Both the position numbers and the translations under genes were made by a program. From Microbacterium arborescens (GTDB taxonomy: Bacteria; Actinomycetota; Actinomycetes; Actinomycetales; Microbacteriaceae): a DNA stretch of 64,000 nt. The notes below the pieces were generated by a model, which did no database searches, had not been told where the DNA came from, and saw nothing but the letters and a program-made list of their open reading frames with translations. Below, one piece after another: positions 29,463 to 44,900 of this stretch. Location of the stretch: contig QNUV01000041.1 of NCBI GenBank assembly GCA_003339645.1, positions 960,953 through 1,024,952 of the forward strand, given 5' to 3'. Numbering within the stretch: position 1 is the stretch's first letter; every line of letters begins with the position of its first letter.

Positions 29463-30911
29463 TCAGCTCGCGTTGACCTTGTTGTCCTTCTCGGCCGGGG
29501 CCACCGCTGCAGCGCCCTCGTCCTTCGCCACGCTCTTGGGGTCGATCGGCGGCTGCGGGTTCTCCGCGGCCGGCTGCGCGGGGCGCGGACGCGCGGCGAA
29601 CTCCTCGAACGCGGCGCGCGGGGTGAGCGTGCCCTGGAGCGCGACGTTGTCGCGACCGAGCCAGAAGTTCATCCACCAGTCGCCGACGACGCGCCACTTG
29701 CGCTCCCACGAGGGCATCGCGAGGCCGTGGTAGCCGCGGTGCGCGACCCAGGCGAAGAAGCCCTTGATCGCGATCTTGCCCGACTGGAACACGCCGTTGC
29801 CGAGGCCGAGACCTGCGACGGCACCGAGGTTCTTGTGGAAGTACTCGCGCGGCGTCTCACCACGGAGCACCGCGACGAGGTTCTTCGCGAGCAGCTTCGC
29901 CTGACGGACCGCGTGCTGCGCGTTGGGAACGCAGTACCCGCCGACACCGCCGCCGCTCAGGTCGGGAACGGCCGAGATGTCGCCGGCGGCCCAGGCGCCC
30001 TCGACGATCTCCTCGGGCGTGCCCACGCGGAGGTCGGCGCGTGTGCGGATGCGGCCGCGCTCCTCGACGGGCAGGTCGCTGCCGCGGACGACGGTCGGGT
30101 TAGCCATCACACCGGCGGTCCAGATGATCACGTCGGTCGGGATGACCTCGCCGGTCGACAGGGCGACATTGCCGCCCTCGGCGCCCTGAACCTGCGTGTC
30201 GAGGTGCACGTTGGCACCCTTCTTCGCGAGGTCCTTCAGCACCCACTGGCTCGTCTCGAGCGAGACCTCCGGCATGATGCGGCCCATGGCCTCGATAAGG
30301 TGGAAGTGCGTGTCCTCGAAGCGCAGCTGGGGGTAGCTCTTCAGCAGCGACGACGCCATCGCACGCAGCTCGGCGAAGACCTCGATGCCCGCGAAGCCGC
30401 CGCCGACGACGACGACCGTCAGCAGACGGTCACGCTCGGGACCGGCCGGCAGGTTCGCCGCGCGGTCGAAGTTGGTGAGGATGCGGTCGCGGATCGCCAT
30501 GGCCTCTTCGACCGTCTTCAGGCCGATCGCGTTGTCGGCGATGCCCGGGATCGGGAAGGTGCGCGAAACGGCGCCGGCGGTCACGACGATCTGGTCGTAA
30601 CGGTGCTCCCACGGCTCGCCCTCAGCGGGCGTGATCGTGGCGACCTTGTTCGCGTGGTCGATCTTCGTGACCTTGGCGTTGACGACGTTCGTCCGCTTGA
30701 GGTGACGGCGGAGACCCACGACGACGTGGCGGCCCTCGATCTCACCGGCGGCCACCTCGGGGAGGAACGGCTGGTAGGTCATGTACGGCAGCGGGTCGAC
30801 GATGGTGACCTCGGCCTCACCCTTACGGAGGTGCTTCTCGAGCTTCCACGCAGTGTAGAAGCCGGCGTAGCCGCCACCGACGACGAGGATCTGGGGCACA
30901 GATGTGGACAC
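29463..30911 (-). CDS. ndh: Type II NADH:quinone dehydrogenase (482 aa)
   Basis: Membrane-peripheral FAD enzyme passing electrons from NADH to menaquinone without proton pumping. The FAD-binding motif ILVVGGGYAGFYTA is at residues 6-19 and the NADH-binding VVVVGGGFAGIE near 172-183. The second FAD motif is EGAWAAGDISAVPD. The C-terminal amphipathic region (GFFAWVAHRGYHG, WWMNFWLGRDNVAL) provides membrane attachment. A Pro/Ala-rich tail ends the protein. The GTG at 30911 has AAGGAG 12 nt upstream. It is downstream of the subtilase gene with a 31-bp gap. Confidence 0.95.
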   Translation of the reverse strand: MSTSVPQILVVGGGYAGFYTAWKLEKHLRKGEAEVTIVDPLPYMTYQPFLPEVAAGEIEGRHVVVGLRRHLKRTNVVNAKVTKIDHANKVATITPAEGEPWEHRYDQIVVTAGAVSRTFPIPGIADNAIGLKTVEEAMAIRDRILTNFDRAANLPAGPERDRLLTVVVVGGGFAGIEVFAELRAMASSLLKSYPQLRFEDTHFHLIEAMGRIMPEVSLETSQWVLKDLAKKGANVHLDTQVQGAEGGNVALSTGEVIPTDVIIWTAGVMANPTVVRGSDLPVEERGRIRTRADLRVGTPEEIVEGAWAAGDISAVPDLSGGGVGGYCVPNAQHAVRQAKLLAKNLVAVLRGETPREYFHKNLGAVAGLGLGNGVFQSGKIAIKGFFAWVAHRGYHGLAMPSWERKWRVVGDWWMNFWLGRDNVALQGTLTPRAAFEEFAARPRPAQPAAENPQPPIDPKSVAKDEGAAAVAPAEKDNKVNAS

Positions 30912-30942
30912 GTTCGGAAGAACTCCTTGATCGGGGGCTCGG

Positions 30943-32208
30943 CTAGCGCGACGCGCGGGCCGATCGGATGCGCCGGACAGCAGCAGTGACGCCGAGCGCC
31001 ACCAGTATAGCGGCCATGGTCGCACCCACGAGCGGGACGGTCCCGTACAGCAGCGTATTCATGCTCGGCAGCAGCGGCGAACCGGCTTCAGACGGAGGGT
31101 CCGCGGCAGGGAGCTCCGGAAGCGCGATCGGCGAGGTCGTGGGCTGCGGTGCGGGCGCCTGCTCCGCCCGGCGGTAGATGCGCACCCATTCCGCGAGATC
31201 GCCCATCGGGTTCTCCGACACGGCCGGAACGGCGGCGGTCACCGCGGCCGCGGCATCCAGCAGCCCGTATCCGTAGAGCGGGTCGGGCTTCGCCGAGACG
31301 CCGGGCACCGCGCGGGCGGTCTTGATGATGCGGTTGATGACGTTGTTCGCGTCGAGCCCGGGGTGCGCCGAGCGCACCAGCGCCGCGACGCCCGCGACGA
31401 TCGGGGCTGCCCCGCTGGTTCCGTCCCACACCACGATCCGGCCGTCGGCGGACACCCCGAGCAGGCCCTCGCTCGGCGCCGAGATGCCGATCGTGATGCC
31501 CTGCGTCGACGCCTCCTGGCTCGCGACTCCGCCGCGGTCGACACCGCCGACGGTGAGAACACCCGGGATCGTCGCCGGCGCCCCGACGCGGTCGGTGCCG
31601 GTCCCCCGGTTGCCGGCGGCGACGACGACCACGACGTCGTGGTCGTACGCGTACTGGAAGGCCGTGTCCCACGACGGGTCCCATTCGAGCAGGTTCGTCG
31701 TGAAGGAGAGGTTGATGACGTCGGCGCCCTGGTCTACGGCCCACGTCATGGCGTCGGCGACCTGCGTGGCGAACGGGATGTCGGAGGCGCCGCCGAATCC
31801 GATCGACAGCGACAGCAGCTTCGCTTCGGGTGCCACCCCGATCATCCCGGCATCGGGCCCCGTGCCGCGGGATGCCGCCAGCGAGGCGACCCAGCTGCCG
31901 TGGTCGCGGTCGTCGCCTCCCACCGGAGTGCGGCCGTCGGCGCTGCCCGAGCCCGAGAAGTCCGCTCCCGCGCTGACCGCCCCCTCGAATTCGGCCGGTC
32001 CACGTCCGATGCCGGTGTCGATGACCGCGATGGTCGTACCCGCACCGCGTGTGGTCTGCCACGCCGTGCGGATGCCGTAGTCGTCGAGCCAGTACTCCGC
32101 CTGACGCGCCGGATCCGTCGGGGGCACCACCGCACCGGCCGTCGCCGCGGTGACGACGAGCACGCCGACGGCGGTCGCGCGCAGGAATCGCCCGACGCGC
32201 CGGGTCAC
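30943..32208 (-). CDS. Membrane-anchored S8 (subtilisin/mycosin-like) serine protease (421 aa)
   Basis: Secreted protease held in the membrane. An N-terminal signal segment (FLRATAVGVLVVTAATAGAVV) is followed by a subtilase domain with the full triad: D64 (AVIDTGIG), H103 (DHGSWVAS), S265 (GTSGAAP), plus oxyanion N200. A Pro-rich linker (APAPQPTTSP) leads to a C-terminal transmembrane helix (VPLVGATMAAILVALGVTAA) and a basic tail. This matches the mycosin plan, but no type VII secretion gene is nearby. The GTG start overlaps the DUF501 stop (GTGA), placing it in the eno-DivIC-DUF501 operon. Confidence 0.92.
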   Translation of the reverse strand: MTRRVGRFLRATAVGVLVVTAATAGAVVPPTDPARQAEYWLDDYGIRTAWQTTRGAGTTIAVIDTGIGRGPAEFEGAVSAGADFSGSGSADGRTPVGGDDRDHGSWVASLAASRGTGPDAGMIGVAPEAKLLSLSIGFGGASDIPFATQVADAMTWAVDQGADVINLSFTTNLLEWDPSWDTAFQYAYDHDVVVVVAAGNRGTGTDRVGAPATIPGVLTVGGVDRGGVASQEASTQGITIGISAPSEGLLGVSADGRIVVWDGTSGAAPIVAGVAALVRSAHPGLDANNVINRIIKTARAVPGVSAKPDPLYGYGLLDAAAAVTAAVPAVSENPMGDLAEWVRIYRRAEQAPAPQPTTSPIALPELPAADPPSEAGSPLLPSMNTLLYGTVPLVGATMAAILVALGVTAAVRRIRSARASR

Positions 32209-32723
32209 GCGGCCACCCGGGGGTTCGCGCAGCTGCACCGCTCGGGCGACCACGTGGATCGCTCGAGCGCGAGGTCGCCGATGGGGTTGACCCCGGGCCC
32301 TGCCGCGAGGGCGTGGGCGGCGACGGCGTGCAGGCACTTGACGCGCGTCGGCATGCCCCCGGCCGAGATGCCAGCGATCTCTTCGACCTCCCCGTACGCG
32401 GCGCGGTCGGCGAGGTACTGCTCGTGGGCGCGCCGATAGGCCGCGGCGATGTCGGGGTCATCAGCCAGCAGGTCGGAGAGCTCCCGCATGACATGGGTCG
32501 CTTCGAGCGCCGACATCGCGGCGGTGGCACCGGGGTGGGTGAGGTAGTAGAACGTCGGGAACGGCGTGCCGTCGGGCAGCCGCGGCTCGGTCGACACGAC
32601 CGTCGGATTGCCGCACACGCACCGCGCCGCGATCCCCACCACGCCGCGCATCGGGCGTCCCAGCTGCTCGCGCATGACCTCGAGGTCGGCGTCGGTCGCG
32701 GGCGTCAGAGCGGGAGCAGTCAC
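32205..32723 (-). CDS. DUF501 family protein (172 aa)
   Basis: Conserved actinobacterial protein of unknown function, typically encoded just after the DivIC/FtsB-like gene. Conserved cysteines are seen in ARCVCGNPTVVSTEP, VKCLHAVAAH and ERCSCANP and could bind metal. The core has PTFYYLTHP and GMPTRVKCLH. It starts with GTG 32723 and overlaps the downstream protease gene by 4 nt. In M. tuberculosis the same eno-DivIC-DUF501 order is followed by ppx rather than a protease (recalled). Confidence 0.9.
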   Translation of the reverse strand: MTAPALTPATDADLEVMREQLGRPMRGVVGIAARCVCGNPTVVSTEPRLPDGTPFPTFYYLTHPGATAAMSALEATHVMRELSDLLADDPDIAAAYRRAHEQYLADRAAYGEVEEIAGISAGGMPTRVKCLHAVAAHALAAGPGVNPIGDLALERSTWSPERCSCANPRVAA

Positions 32724-32779
32724 CCTGACAGGCTACCGTCCGCCGCCGGCTGACTCCTGGGGCGGCACGGCACCGGTGC

Positions 32780-33250
32780 TCACGGGGCGGTGGCGGCCGT
32801 ACGCGCGGATCCGCTGGTCACGACCGACCGCACGAACTGCGACATCCAGTCGGTGCGGGTACGTTCGACGTCGCTCGAGACTGCCGCCGGATCATCGGGC
32901 AGCGCGGATGCCGGGAGATCGTCGTCGATGAGGTAGACGACTTCGCCGGGGCGAACGTAATAGAGCCGCTCGCGCGCCTGCGTCATGATGAACGCCGGAT
33001 CGCGCCACTGCTCGCGCTCGGCGGAGAGAGCGTCGACCTCGTCCTGACCGACGCGCACCGATTCCTCCAGCGCGGCGATCTGCGCGCGCTGGTCGAGGTA
33101 CGTGCTGACCGACGGGACCAGCACGCAGGCCGCGAGAACGACGAGCCCGAGCATGATGAAGGCGAAGCCCGACACCCGGATGCCGCCCATCCACTCGCGG
33201 ACGTCGACACGCCGCCGGGAACGAGAAGAGGGAGCCGTCGTCTTGACCAC
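32780..33250 (-). CDS. Septum formation initiator, DivIC/FtsB-like (156 aa)
   Basis: Bitopic divisome protein. A basic cytoplasmic head (SSRSRRRVDVREWM) is followed by one transmembrane helix (FAFIMLGLVVLAACVLV, about 29-45) and a coiled coil (YLDQRAQIAALEESVRVGQDEVDAL). The FtsB/DivIC signature ERLYYVRPGEVVYLI follows. The GTG 33250 is chosen because AGGGGGA precedes it; another GTG six codons upstream lacks a site. It lies 31 nt after eno and is probably cotranscribed. Confidence 0.92.
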   Translation of the reverse strand: MVKTTAPSSRSRRRVDVREWMGGIRVSGFAFIMLGLVVLAACVLVPSVSTYLDQRAQIAALEESVRVGQDEVDALSAEREQWRDPAFIMTQARERLYYVRPGEVVYLIDDDLPASALPDDPAAVSSDVERTRTDWMSQFVRSVVTSGSARTAATAP

Positions 33251-33281
33251 GGCTCCCCCTCTCGTCACGTTTCAGCGCAGA

Positions 33282-36178
<2,897 letters not shown>

Positions 36179-36253
36179 GGTGTCAGCACAACACCGCCGG
36201 GTGAACGAACGCGGAAGACCGTCCGACGCTCACGCGAACGGGCCCGCGGAGGG

Positions 36254-36841
36254 TCAGTCGGCGACGGGTGGGATGCCGAGATCCCGCACCAGGTAGATCC
36301 AGGGGAACGCCCGGCAGCCGACCTCCCAGCCGTCCTGACGCTCCCGATCCAGCGAGACCCGCCACAGGATGCGGCGATGCTCCCATTGGGTGTCGGTGCG
36401 TCGCATCCGGTGCGCGAGCATCCCGGTTCCCACGGTCCGCCACCCCTGCCGCCCCGCCGCCTCGAGTTCGGGCAGCTCGTCGAACGCGGTGACGGGCCCG
36501 AGCCATCGCTCCTCCGCCGACTCCTCCCCCGCCGACGGATCAGCTCCGAAGCGTTGCTGCGCAGCCTGACGCGACATCCCGAGCTCCGCACCGATGCGCG
36601 ACCAGCTGGCTCCGCCGGCGCGCGCCGCCACGACCGACCGATGCAGAAGTGTGCGCGCCGCCCGCTCGGCCGCGGCGCTGGCGGCGATGAGCTGCACGTG
36701 CCCCTCGGCGTCTATTCCCTCCGCCTCCTGCACCCCTGCGGCATCGAGGACGATGCGACCGATGTCGTCGCCGATGCTGTCGATGCCAGCTGGAGCGGTG
36801 CTGGCACCGCCGACGGGAGCGCTGACGCGGTGAGGGCTCAC
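36254..36841 (-). CDS. Helix-turn-helix protein of unknown role (195 aa)
   Basis: An HTH motif is visible in GASWSRIGAELGMSRQAAQQRFG (about 85-107), a pattern shared by small actinobacterial proteins with a sigma-like or Xre-like HTH. The C-terminal half (WEHRRILWRVSLDRERQDGWEV) looks like a separate beta-rich domain. The GTG start overlaps the stop of the upstream membrane-protein gene (GTGA), so the two are coupled. Two identical palindromes upstream of that pair suggest autoregulation, possibly by this protein. Confidence 0.75.
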   Translation of the reverse strand: MSPHRVSAPVGGASTAPAGIDSIGDDIGRIVLDAAGVQEAEGIDAEGHVQLIAASAAAERAARTLLHRSVVAARAGGASWSRIGAELGMSRQAAQQRFGADPSAGEESAEERWLGPVTAFDELPELEAAGRQGWRTVGTGMLAHRMRRTDTQWEHRRILWRVSLDRERQDGWEVGCRAFPWIYLVRDLGIPPVAD

Positions 36842-37089
36842 ACCGACCCGGTCTCGCGAGCGGGGAGCCACGTCGGAGCCGACAGAGCGCGGCTCATCCC
36901 CGTGACGAGGCCCGAGAGGTAGGCGGCGAGCACGATCGACCCGACCCCTGCGCCCAGCACGAAGCCACCCCAGAAGCCCGAGAAGTCGAACCCGATGGCC
37001 AGGATCGAGAGGACGGATCCCGCGATGGCGGCCACGGCCGCCGCCCATCGGAACCGGATGATCTGCCGACGTGAGGTGCGCTCTTCCAT
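36838..37089 (-). CDS. Small two-helix membrane protein coupled to an HTH gene (83 aa)
   Basis: Sequence MEERTSRRQIIRFRW is followed by two hydrophobic segments (about 16-34 and 39-64) rich in Gly, Ala and Ile. Function unknown. The ATG (37089) lies inside a long hyphenated palindrome and has no Shine-Dalgarno sequence, so initiation is probably leaderless. It shares 4 nt with the HTH gene downstream. The pair could be a membrane-bound sensor or regulator module; this is inference. Confidence 0.75.
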   Translation of the reverse strand: MEERTSRRQIIRFRWAAAVAAIAGSVLSILAIGFDFSGFWGGFVLGAGVGSIVLAAYLSGLVTGMSRALSAPTWLPARETGSV

Positions 37090-37137
37090 GCGTCAACACT
37101 GGGTTGACAGATGGAAGAACGTCAACCTCCCGTTGAC
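37083..37137. promoter_or_regulatory. Two GTCAAC-N5-GTTGAC palindromes upstream of the HTH operon
   Basis: Site A: GTCAAC-ACTGG-GTTGAC at 37092-37108, flanked by further complementary arms CTTCCAT (37083-37089) and ATGGAAG (37111-37117). Site B: GTCAAC-CTCCC-GTTGAC at 37121-37137. Same arms, same 5-nt spacer, starts 29 bp apart. Site A abuts the start codon of the small membrane protein. This looks like a paired operator. Confidence 0.7.
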
Positions 37138-37151
37138 GAGGAGTATCATCG

Positions 37152-38435
37152 TCAGTCGATGGAGCGCGGCTCGGCCGAGCGGACATCCTCTCCCGCGCGC
37201 AACGTGACGAACGAGGCGTAGCCGTCGGCGGCCGCGCGCTCCAGCAGCGCCTTGAGGTTCTTCGGGCGCTGCTCGAGCCGCACCCGGGAGCCGGTCTCGA
37301 CCAGGTGCGACTTCGCGGCGAGGAGCTCGGGAAGCGGCACGTCACGATCGTGGACGAGGACGATGCCGGTGCGATCATCGCCCGCGGACGCGCCGAGCAG
37401 GTCGACGAGCCGTTCGAATCCCAGCGAGAAGCCCACGGCCGGCACGTCCGAGCCGAGGAACCGGCCGATCATGCCGTCGTAGCGACCGCCCCCGCCGAGC
37501 GAGTACGACACCGACGGGTGCGCGAGCTCGAAGATCGTGCCGGTGTAGTAGCCCATGCCGCGCACGAGGAACGGGTCGAAGACCAGCGGCACCTCGGCCG
37601 AGCCGCCGCGCGCCGCGCGCACGGCCTCACCGATGCCGACGAGGTGGGCGATGACGTCGTCGCCCACGCCCTCGGGCAGGCGCGAGCGGATGCCGTCGGC
37701 GTCGAACCCCGCGGCATCCGCCTGCGGACGTCGAAGGAACGCCTCGAATGCATCAGCGGCGGCCGGTGTCGCGCCGCGCTCGCGCAGCTCGGCGACGACG
37801 CCGTCGGTGCCGAGCTTGTCGAGCTTGTCGATCGTGATGAGCACGCCCGGGCGCTCGGGCTCGGCGAAACCGAACGTCGCGAGCATCTCGTCGAGCACGC
37901 GCCGGTCGTTGACGCGGACCGAGGCTCCGGCCAGTCCGAGCGCGTCGAGTGCGTCGAGGCTCGCCGCCATCAACTCAGCCTCCGCGCGCGGGGTCGCGTC
38001 GCCGATGATGTCGATGTCGCACTGCACGAACTGCCGGTAACGGCCCTTCTGCGGCCGCTCCGCGCGCCACACCGGCGCGATCTGGATCGCACGGAACACC
38101 GTCGGCAGCTCCGCACGGTGCGAGGCGTAGAAGCGGGCGAGCGGCACCGTCAGGTCGTAGCGGAGCCCCAGGTCCGTCAGCGCGGCCGGGTCGTCGGCCG
38201 CGGCGCGGATGCCGTCGGCGTCGAGTCCGCGCGCGAGGACGTTGTAGGCGAGCTTCTCGTTGTCACCGCCGATGCCGGCGTGGAGACGTCCGTACTCCTC
38301 CATGACCGGCGTCTCGATCTCGTCGAAGCCGTGCGCGCGATAGCGCTCGCGGACGACGGCGAGAACGCGCTCGCGGCGGGCTTTGTCGGCGGGAAGGAAG
38401 TCGCGCATGCCGCGCGGCGGGTTCACGGTGGGCAC
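37152..38435 (-). CDS. hisS: Histidyl-tRNA synthetase (427 aa)
   Basis: Class II aminoacyl-tRNA synthetase. The N-terminus PPRGMRDFLP, motif 2 VWRAERPQKGRYRQFVQCD, the histidine loop VRGMGYYTGTIFE, and motif 3 VGFSLGFERL are all present. A C-terminal anticodon-binding domain (from about residue 335) completes it. GTG 38435 follows GGAAGGA; a GTG three codons later is an alternative. It lies 4 nt after mazG and is in the same operon. Confidence 0.95.
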   Translation of the reverse strand: MPTVNPPRGMRDFLPADKARRERVLAVVRERYRAHGFDEIETPVMEEYGRLHAGIGGDNEKLAYNVLARGLDADGIRAAADDPAALTDLGLRYDLTVPLARFYASHRAELPTVFRAIQIAPVWRAERPQKGRYRQFVQCDIDIIGDATPRAEAELMAASLDALDALGLAGASVRVNDRRVLDEMLATFGFAEPERPGVLITIDKLDKLGTDGVVAELRERGATPAAADAFEAFLRRPQADAAGFDADGIRSRLPEGVGDDVIAHLVGIGEAVRAARGGSAEVPLVFDPFLVRGMGYYTGTIFELAHPSVSYSLGGGGRYDGMIGRFLGSDVPAVGFSLGFERLVDLLGASAGDDRTGIVLVHDRDVPLPELLAAKSHLVETGSRVRLEQRPKNLKALLERAAADGYASFVTLRAGEDVRSAEPRSID

Positions 38436-38439
38436 CGTC

Positions 38440-39099
38440 CTATCCTTCCAGGTCGGCGGCGGAGTCACCGGCGCCCTCGGCCGCGCGGATGTCGGCGTCG
38501 AGGATGCGCAGCCGTTCGCGAAGCGCGCGTTCGGCATCCCATCCCTGGGCGCGGGCGTGCGCGACGAGGCCGAGCAACGCCTCGCCGAGCTCGGCCTCGT
38601 CGGCGGGCGGCTCCGCGGGGAGCGGCGGCGCCGCCGACAGGACAGGAGCCGATTTGGCGAGCATCTTCTGCGCGAGAGCGAGCGTCGGCATGTGGACGGA
38701 CACGCCGTCGAGCACGCTCGTGCGGGTTCGCTTCTCGGCCGCCTTCGCCGCGTTCCACAGCACGAGCACCTGCTCCGGCGTCTCCGCCGTCTCGTCGCCG
38801 AAGACATGCGGATGCCGCCGCACCATCTTCTCGGTGAGGCCCCGGGCGACGTCGTCGATGTCGAAGGGGTCGGATGCAGAGCGCGACGCGATCTCGGCAT
38901 GGAACAGCACCTGCCAGAGGAGGTCGCCCAGCTCCTCGCGAAGATCCGTAGCGGTACCGGCCTCGACGGCATCGACGACCTCCGCCGACTCCTCGATCAG
39001 GTACGGGACGAGGTCGCGATGGGAGATCTGCGCCGTCCACACGCATCGGTCGCGGACGGCGCGCATCGTGTCGGCGGCAGCGCGCAGCGGATCGGACAT
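38440..39099 (-). CDS. mazG: MazG nucleoside triphosphate pyrophosphohydrolase (219 aa)
   Basis: House-cleaning enzyme hydrolysing NTPs to NMP and PPi. The metal-binding EExxE...ExxD pattern is visible in LIEESAEVVDAVEAG and EELGDLLWQVLFHAEIA. Only one MazG domain seems complete; a C-terminal helical part follows. ATG 39099 follows CGAAGGAGCCCG. The first gene of a unit with hisS. In M. tuberculosis mazG lies near eno and mfd, consistent with this region. Confidence 0.92.
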   Translation of the reverse strand: MSDPLRAAADTMRAVRDRCVWTAQISHRDLVPYLIEESAEVVDAVEAGTATDLREELGDLLWQVLFHAEIASRSASDPFDIDDVARGLTEKMVRRHPHVFGDETAETPEQVLVLWNAAKAAEKRTRTSVLDGVSVHMPTLALAQKMLAKSAPVLSAAPPLPAEPPADEAELGEALLGLVAHARAQGWDAERALRERLRILDADIRAAEGAGDSAADLEG

Positions 39100-39215
39100 C
39101 GGGCTCCTTCGGACGGGGAGTCCCAGGGTAGTCCGGCGTAACACAGCGGGGCCGAGCGGCATGTGTGTGACGACCGTGTCAATCAGACCCCGCGGGTGCC
39201 AGTAATTTGGGACGC

Positions 39216-43372
<4,157 letters not shown>

Positions 43373-43421
43373 CGCCGGCCGGGAGCCGGGGGGAGCGCGA
43401 GCCGGGTTAGGCTTTCACCCC

Positions 43422-44885
43422 GTGCCTTCCGATCCCTCCTCCCCCACGGAGTCTGGTGTCACGCGTCCGGGAACCCGACCCGCGACCGTGTCGATGCTCA
43501 CCCTCTCGACGTTCGTCATCGGCTCGATGGTGGGCGCGGGGGTCTTCTCCCTTCCCGCCGGCTTCGCCGCCGAGACCGGTGTCGCCGGGACGCTCGTCGC
43601 GTGGGCGGTCGCGGGAGGCGGGATGCTCGCCCTCGCCTTCGCGTTCCAGCTGCTCGCCAACCGCAGGCCGGACCTCGACGCGGGCGTCTACAGCTACGCA
43701 CGCGCCGGTTTCGGGAGGTACCTCGGATACTTCTCCGCGTTCGGATATTGGGCCAGCGCGTGCGCGGGCAACGTCTTCTACTGGGTGTTCATCACTTCGA
43801 CCCTGGGCGCGGTGTTCCCGGCGCTCGGAGCCGGCGACACCGTCGCTGCCGTCGCCGTGTCGTCGGCGGGGCTCTGGCTGTTCTTCATCCTCATCCGGCG
43901 GGGCGTCCGCTCCGCGGCCGCGGTGAACCGCGTCGTCAGCATCGCCAAGACGCTCCCGATCGTGGTGTTCGTCGTGCTCTGCGCGACGGTCTTCGATCCC
44001 GCGGTGTTCGCCGCCAACTGGGCGGGCCCGTCGGGAGCGCCGCTGTGGGACCAGATCCGCGCCACGATGCTCGTCACCGTCTTCGTCTTCATCGGCCTCG
44101 AGGGGGCGAGCGTCAACTCTCGTCACGCCCGCTCGCGCCGTGACGTGGGGCGCGCGACACTCCTCGGCTTCCTCAGCGTGCTCGCGGTCTTCGCCTCGGT
44201 GACCATCGTCTCGTTCGGCGTGCTGCCGCGCGAACAGATCGCCTCGCTCCCCGAGCCGTCGCTGGGCGGAGTCCTGGAGACGATCGTGGGCCCGGCCGGT
44301 GCGGTGTTCATCGGTGTCTCGCTCATCGTGGCGGTGCTCGGCGCGTACCTCTCGTGGACGCTCATGGCCGCCGAGGTGCTGCTCGAGGCCTCGCGGTCCG
44401 GAGACTTGCCGCGGTTCCTCTCGCGCACCAACGCCCAGGACACCCCGGTGGGTGCGCTCATGCTGTCGACGACGCTCGTGCAGGTGCTGCTGGTCGTCGT
44501 CCTGTTCGCCGAGAACGCCTTCTCGGTGGCGCTCGATCTGACGAGCGCGCTCGTGCTGATCCCCTTCGTCCTCTCGGCCGGTTACGCCCTGAAGCTCACT
44601 CTCACCGGCGAGACGTACGGCCCGGGCGACCGCGCACGGTCACGCGACCTGATCGTCGCCGTCATCGCGACCGGTTACACCCTCTTCCTCCTGATCGCGG
44701 CCGGCGCGCACTACCTTCTGCTGTCGCTGTTGATCATCGTGCCCGGCACCGCGCTGTTCGCCGTGGCGCGCAGGAAGGCGGGTGCGCGTGTCTTCACGAG
44801 AGTGGAGTGGCTGGTGTTCGCCGCCGCCGTCCTGGGCGCGGTGAGCGCCGTCGTGCTGCTGGCAACGGGCCAGATCAGCATCTGA
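43422..44885 (+). CDS. APC-family amino acid permease/antiporter, ArcD-like (487 aa)
   Basis: Twelve-helix transporter of the basic amino acid/polyamine antiporter group. Helix 1 contains the unwound substrate-binding motif IGSMVGAGVFSLP (about residues 27-39), helix 3 has YSYARAGFGRYLG, and helix 6 FVFIGLEGASVNS. The profile is like arginine/ornithine or lysine exchangers, but no arginine deiminase genes are adjacent, so the substrate is not assigned. GTG start. It lies 49 nt after gdhA on the same strand. Confidence 0.85.
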   Translation: MPSDPSSPTESGVTRPGTRPATVSMLTLSTFVIGSMVGAGVFSLPAGFAAETGVAGTLVAWAVAGGGMLALAFAFQLLANRRPDLDAGVYSYARAGFGRYLGYFSAFGYWASACAGNVFYWVFITSTLGAVFPALGAGDTVAAVAVSSAGLWLFFILIRRGVRSAAAVNRVVSIAKTLPIVVFVVLCATVFDPAVFAANWAGPSGAPLWDQIRATMLVTVFVFIGLEGASVNSRHARSRRDVGRATLLGFLSVLAVFASVTIVSFGVLPREQIASLPEPSLGGVLETIVGPAGAVFIGVSLIVAVLGAYLSWTLMAAEVLLEASRSGDLPRFLSRTNAQDTPVGALMLSTTLVQVLLVVVLFAENAFSVALDLTSALVLIPFVLSAGYALKLTLTGETYGPGDRARSRDLIVAVIATGYTLFLLIAAGAHYLLLSLLIIVPGTALFAVARRKAGARVFTRVEWLVFAAAVLGAVSAVVLLATGQISI

Positions 44886-44900
44886 CCCGCCGCGCAAACC

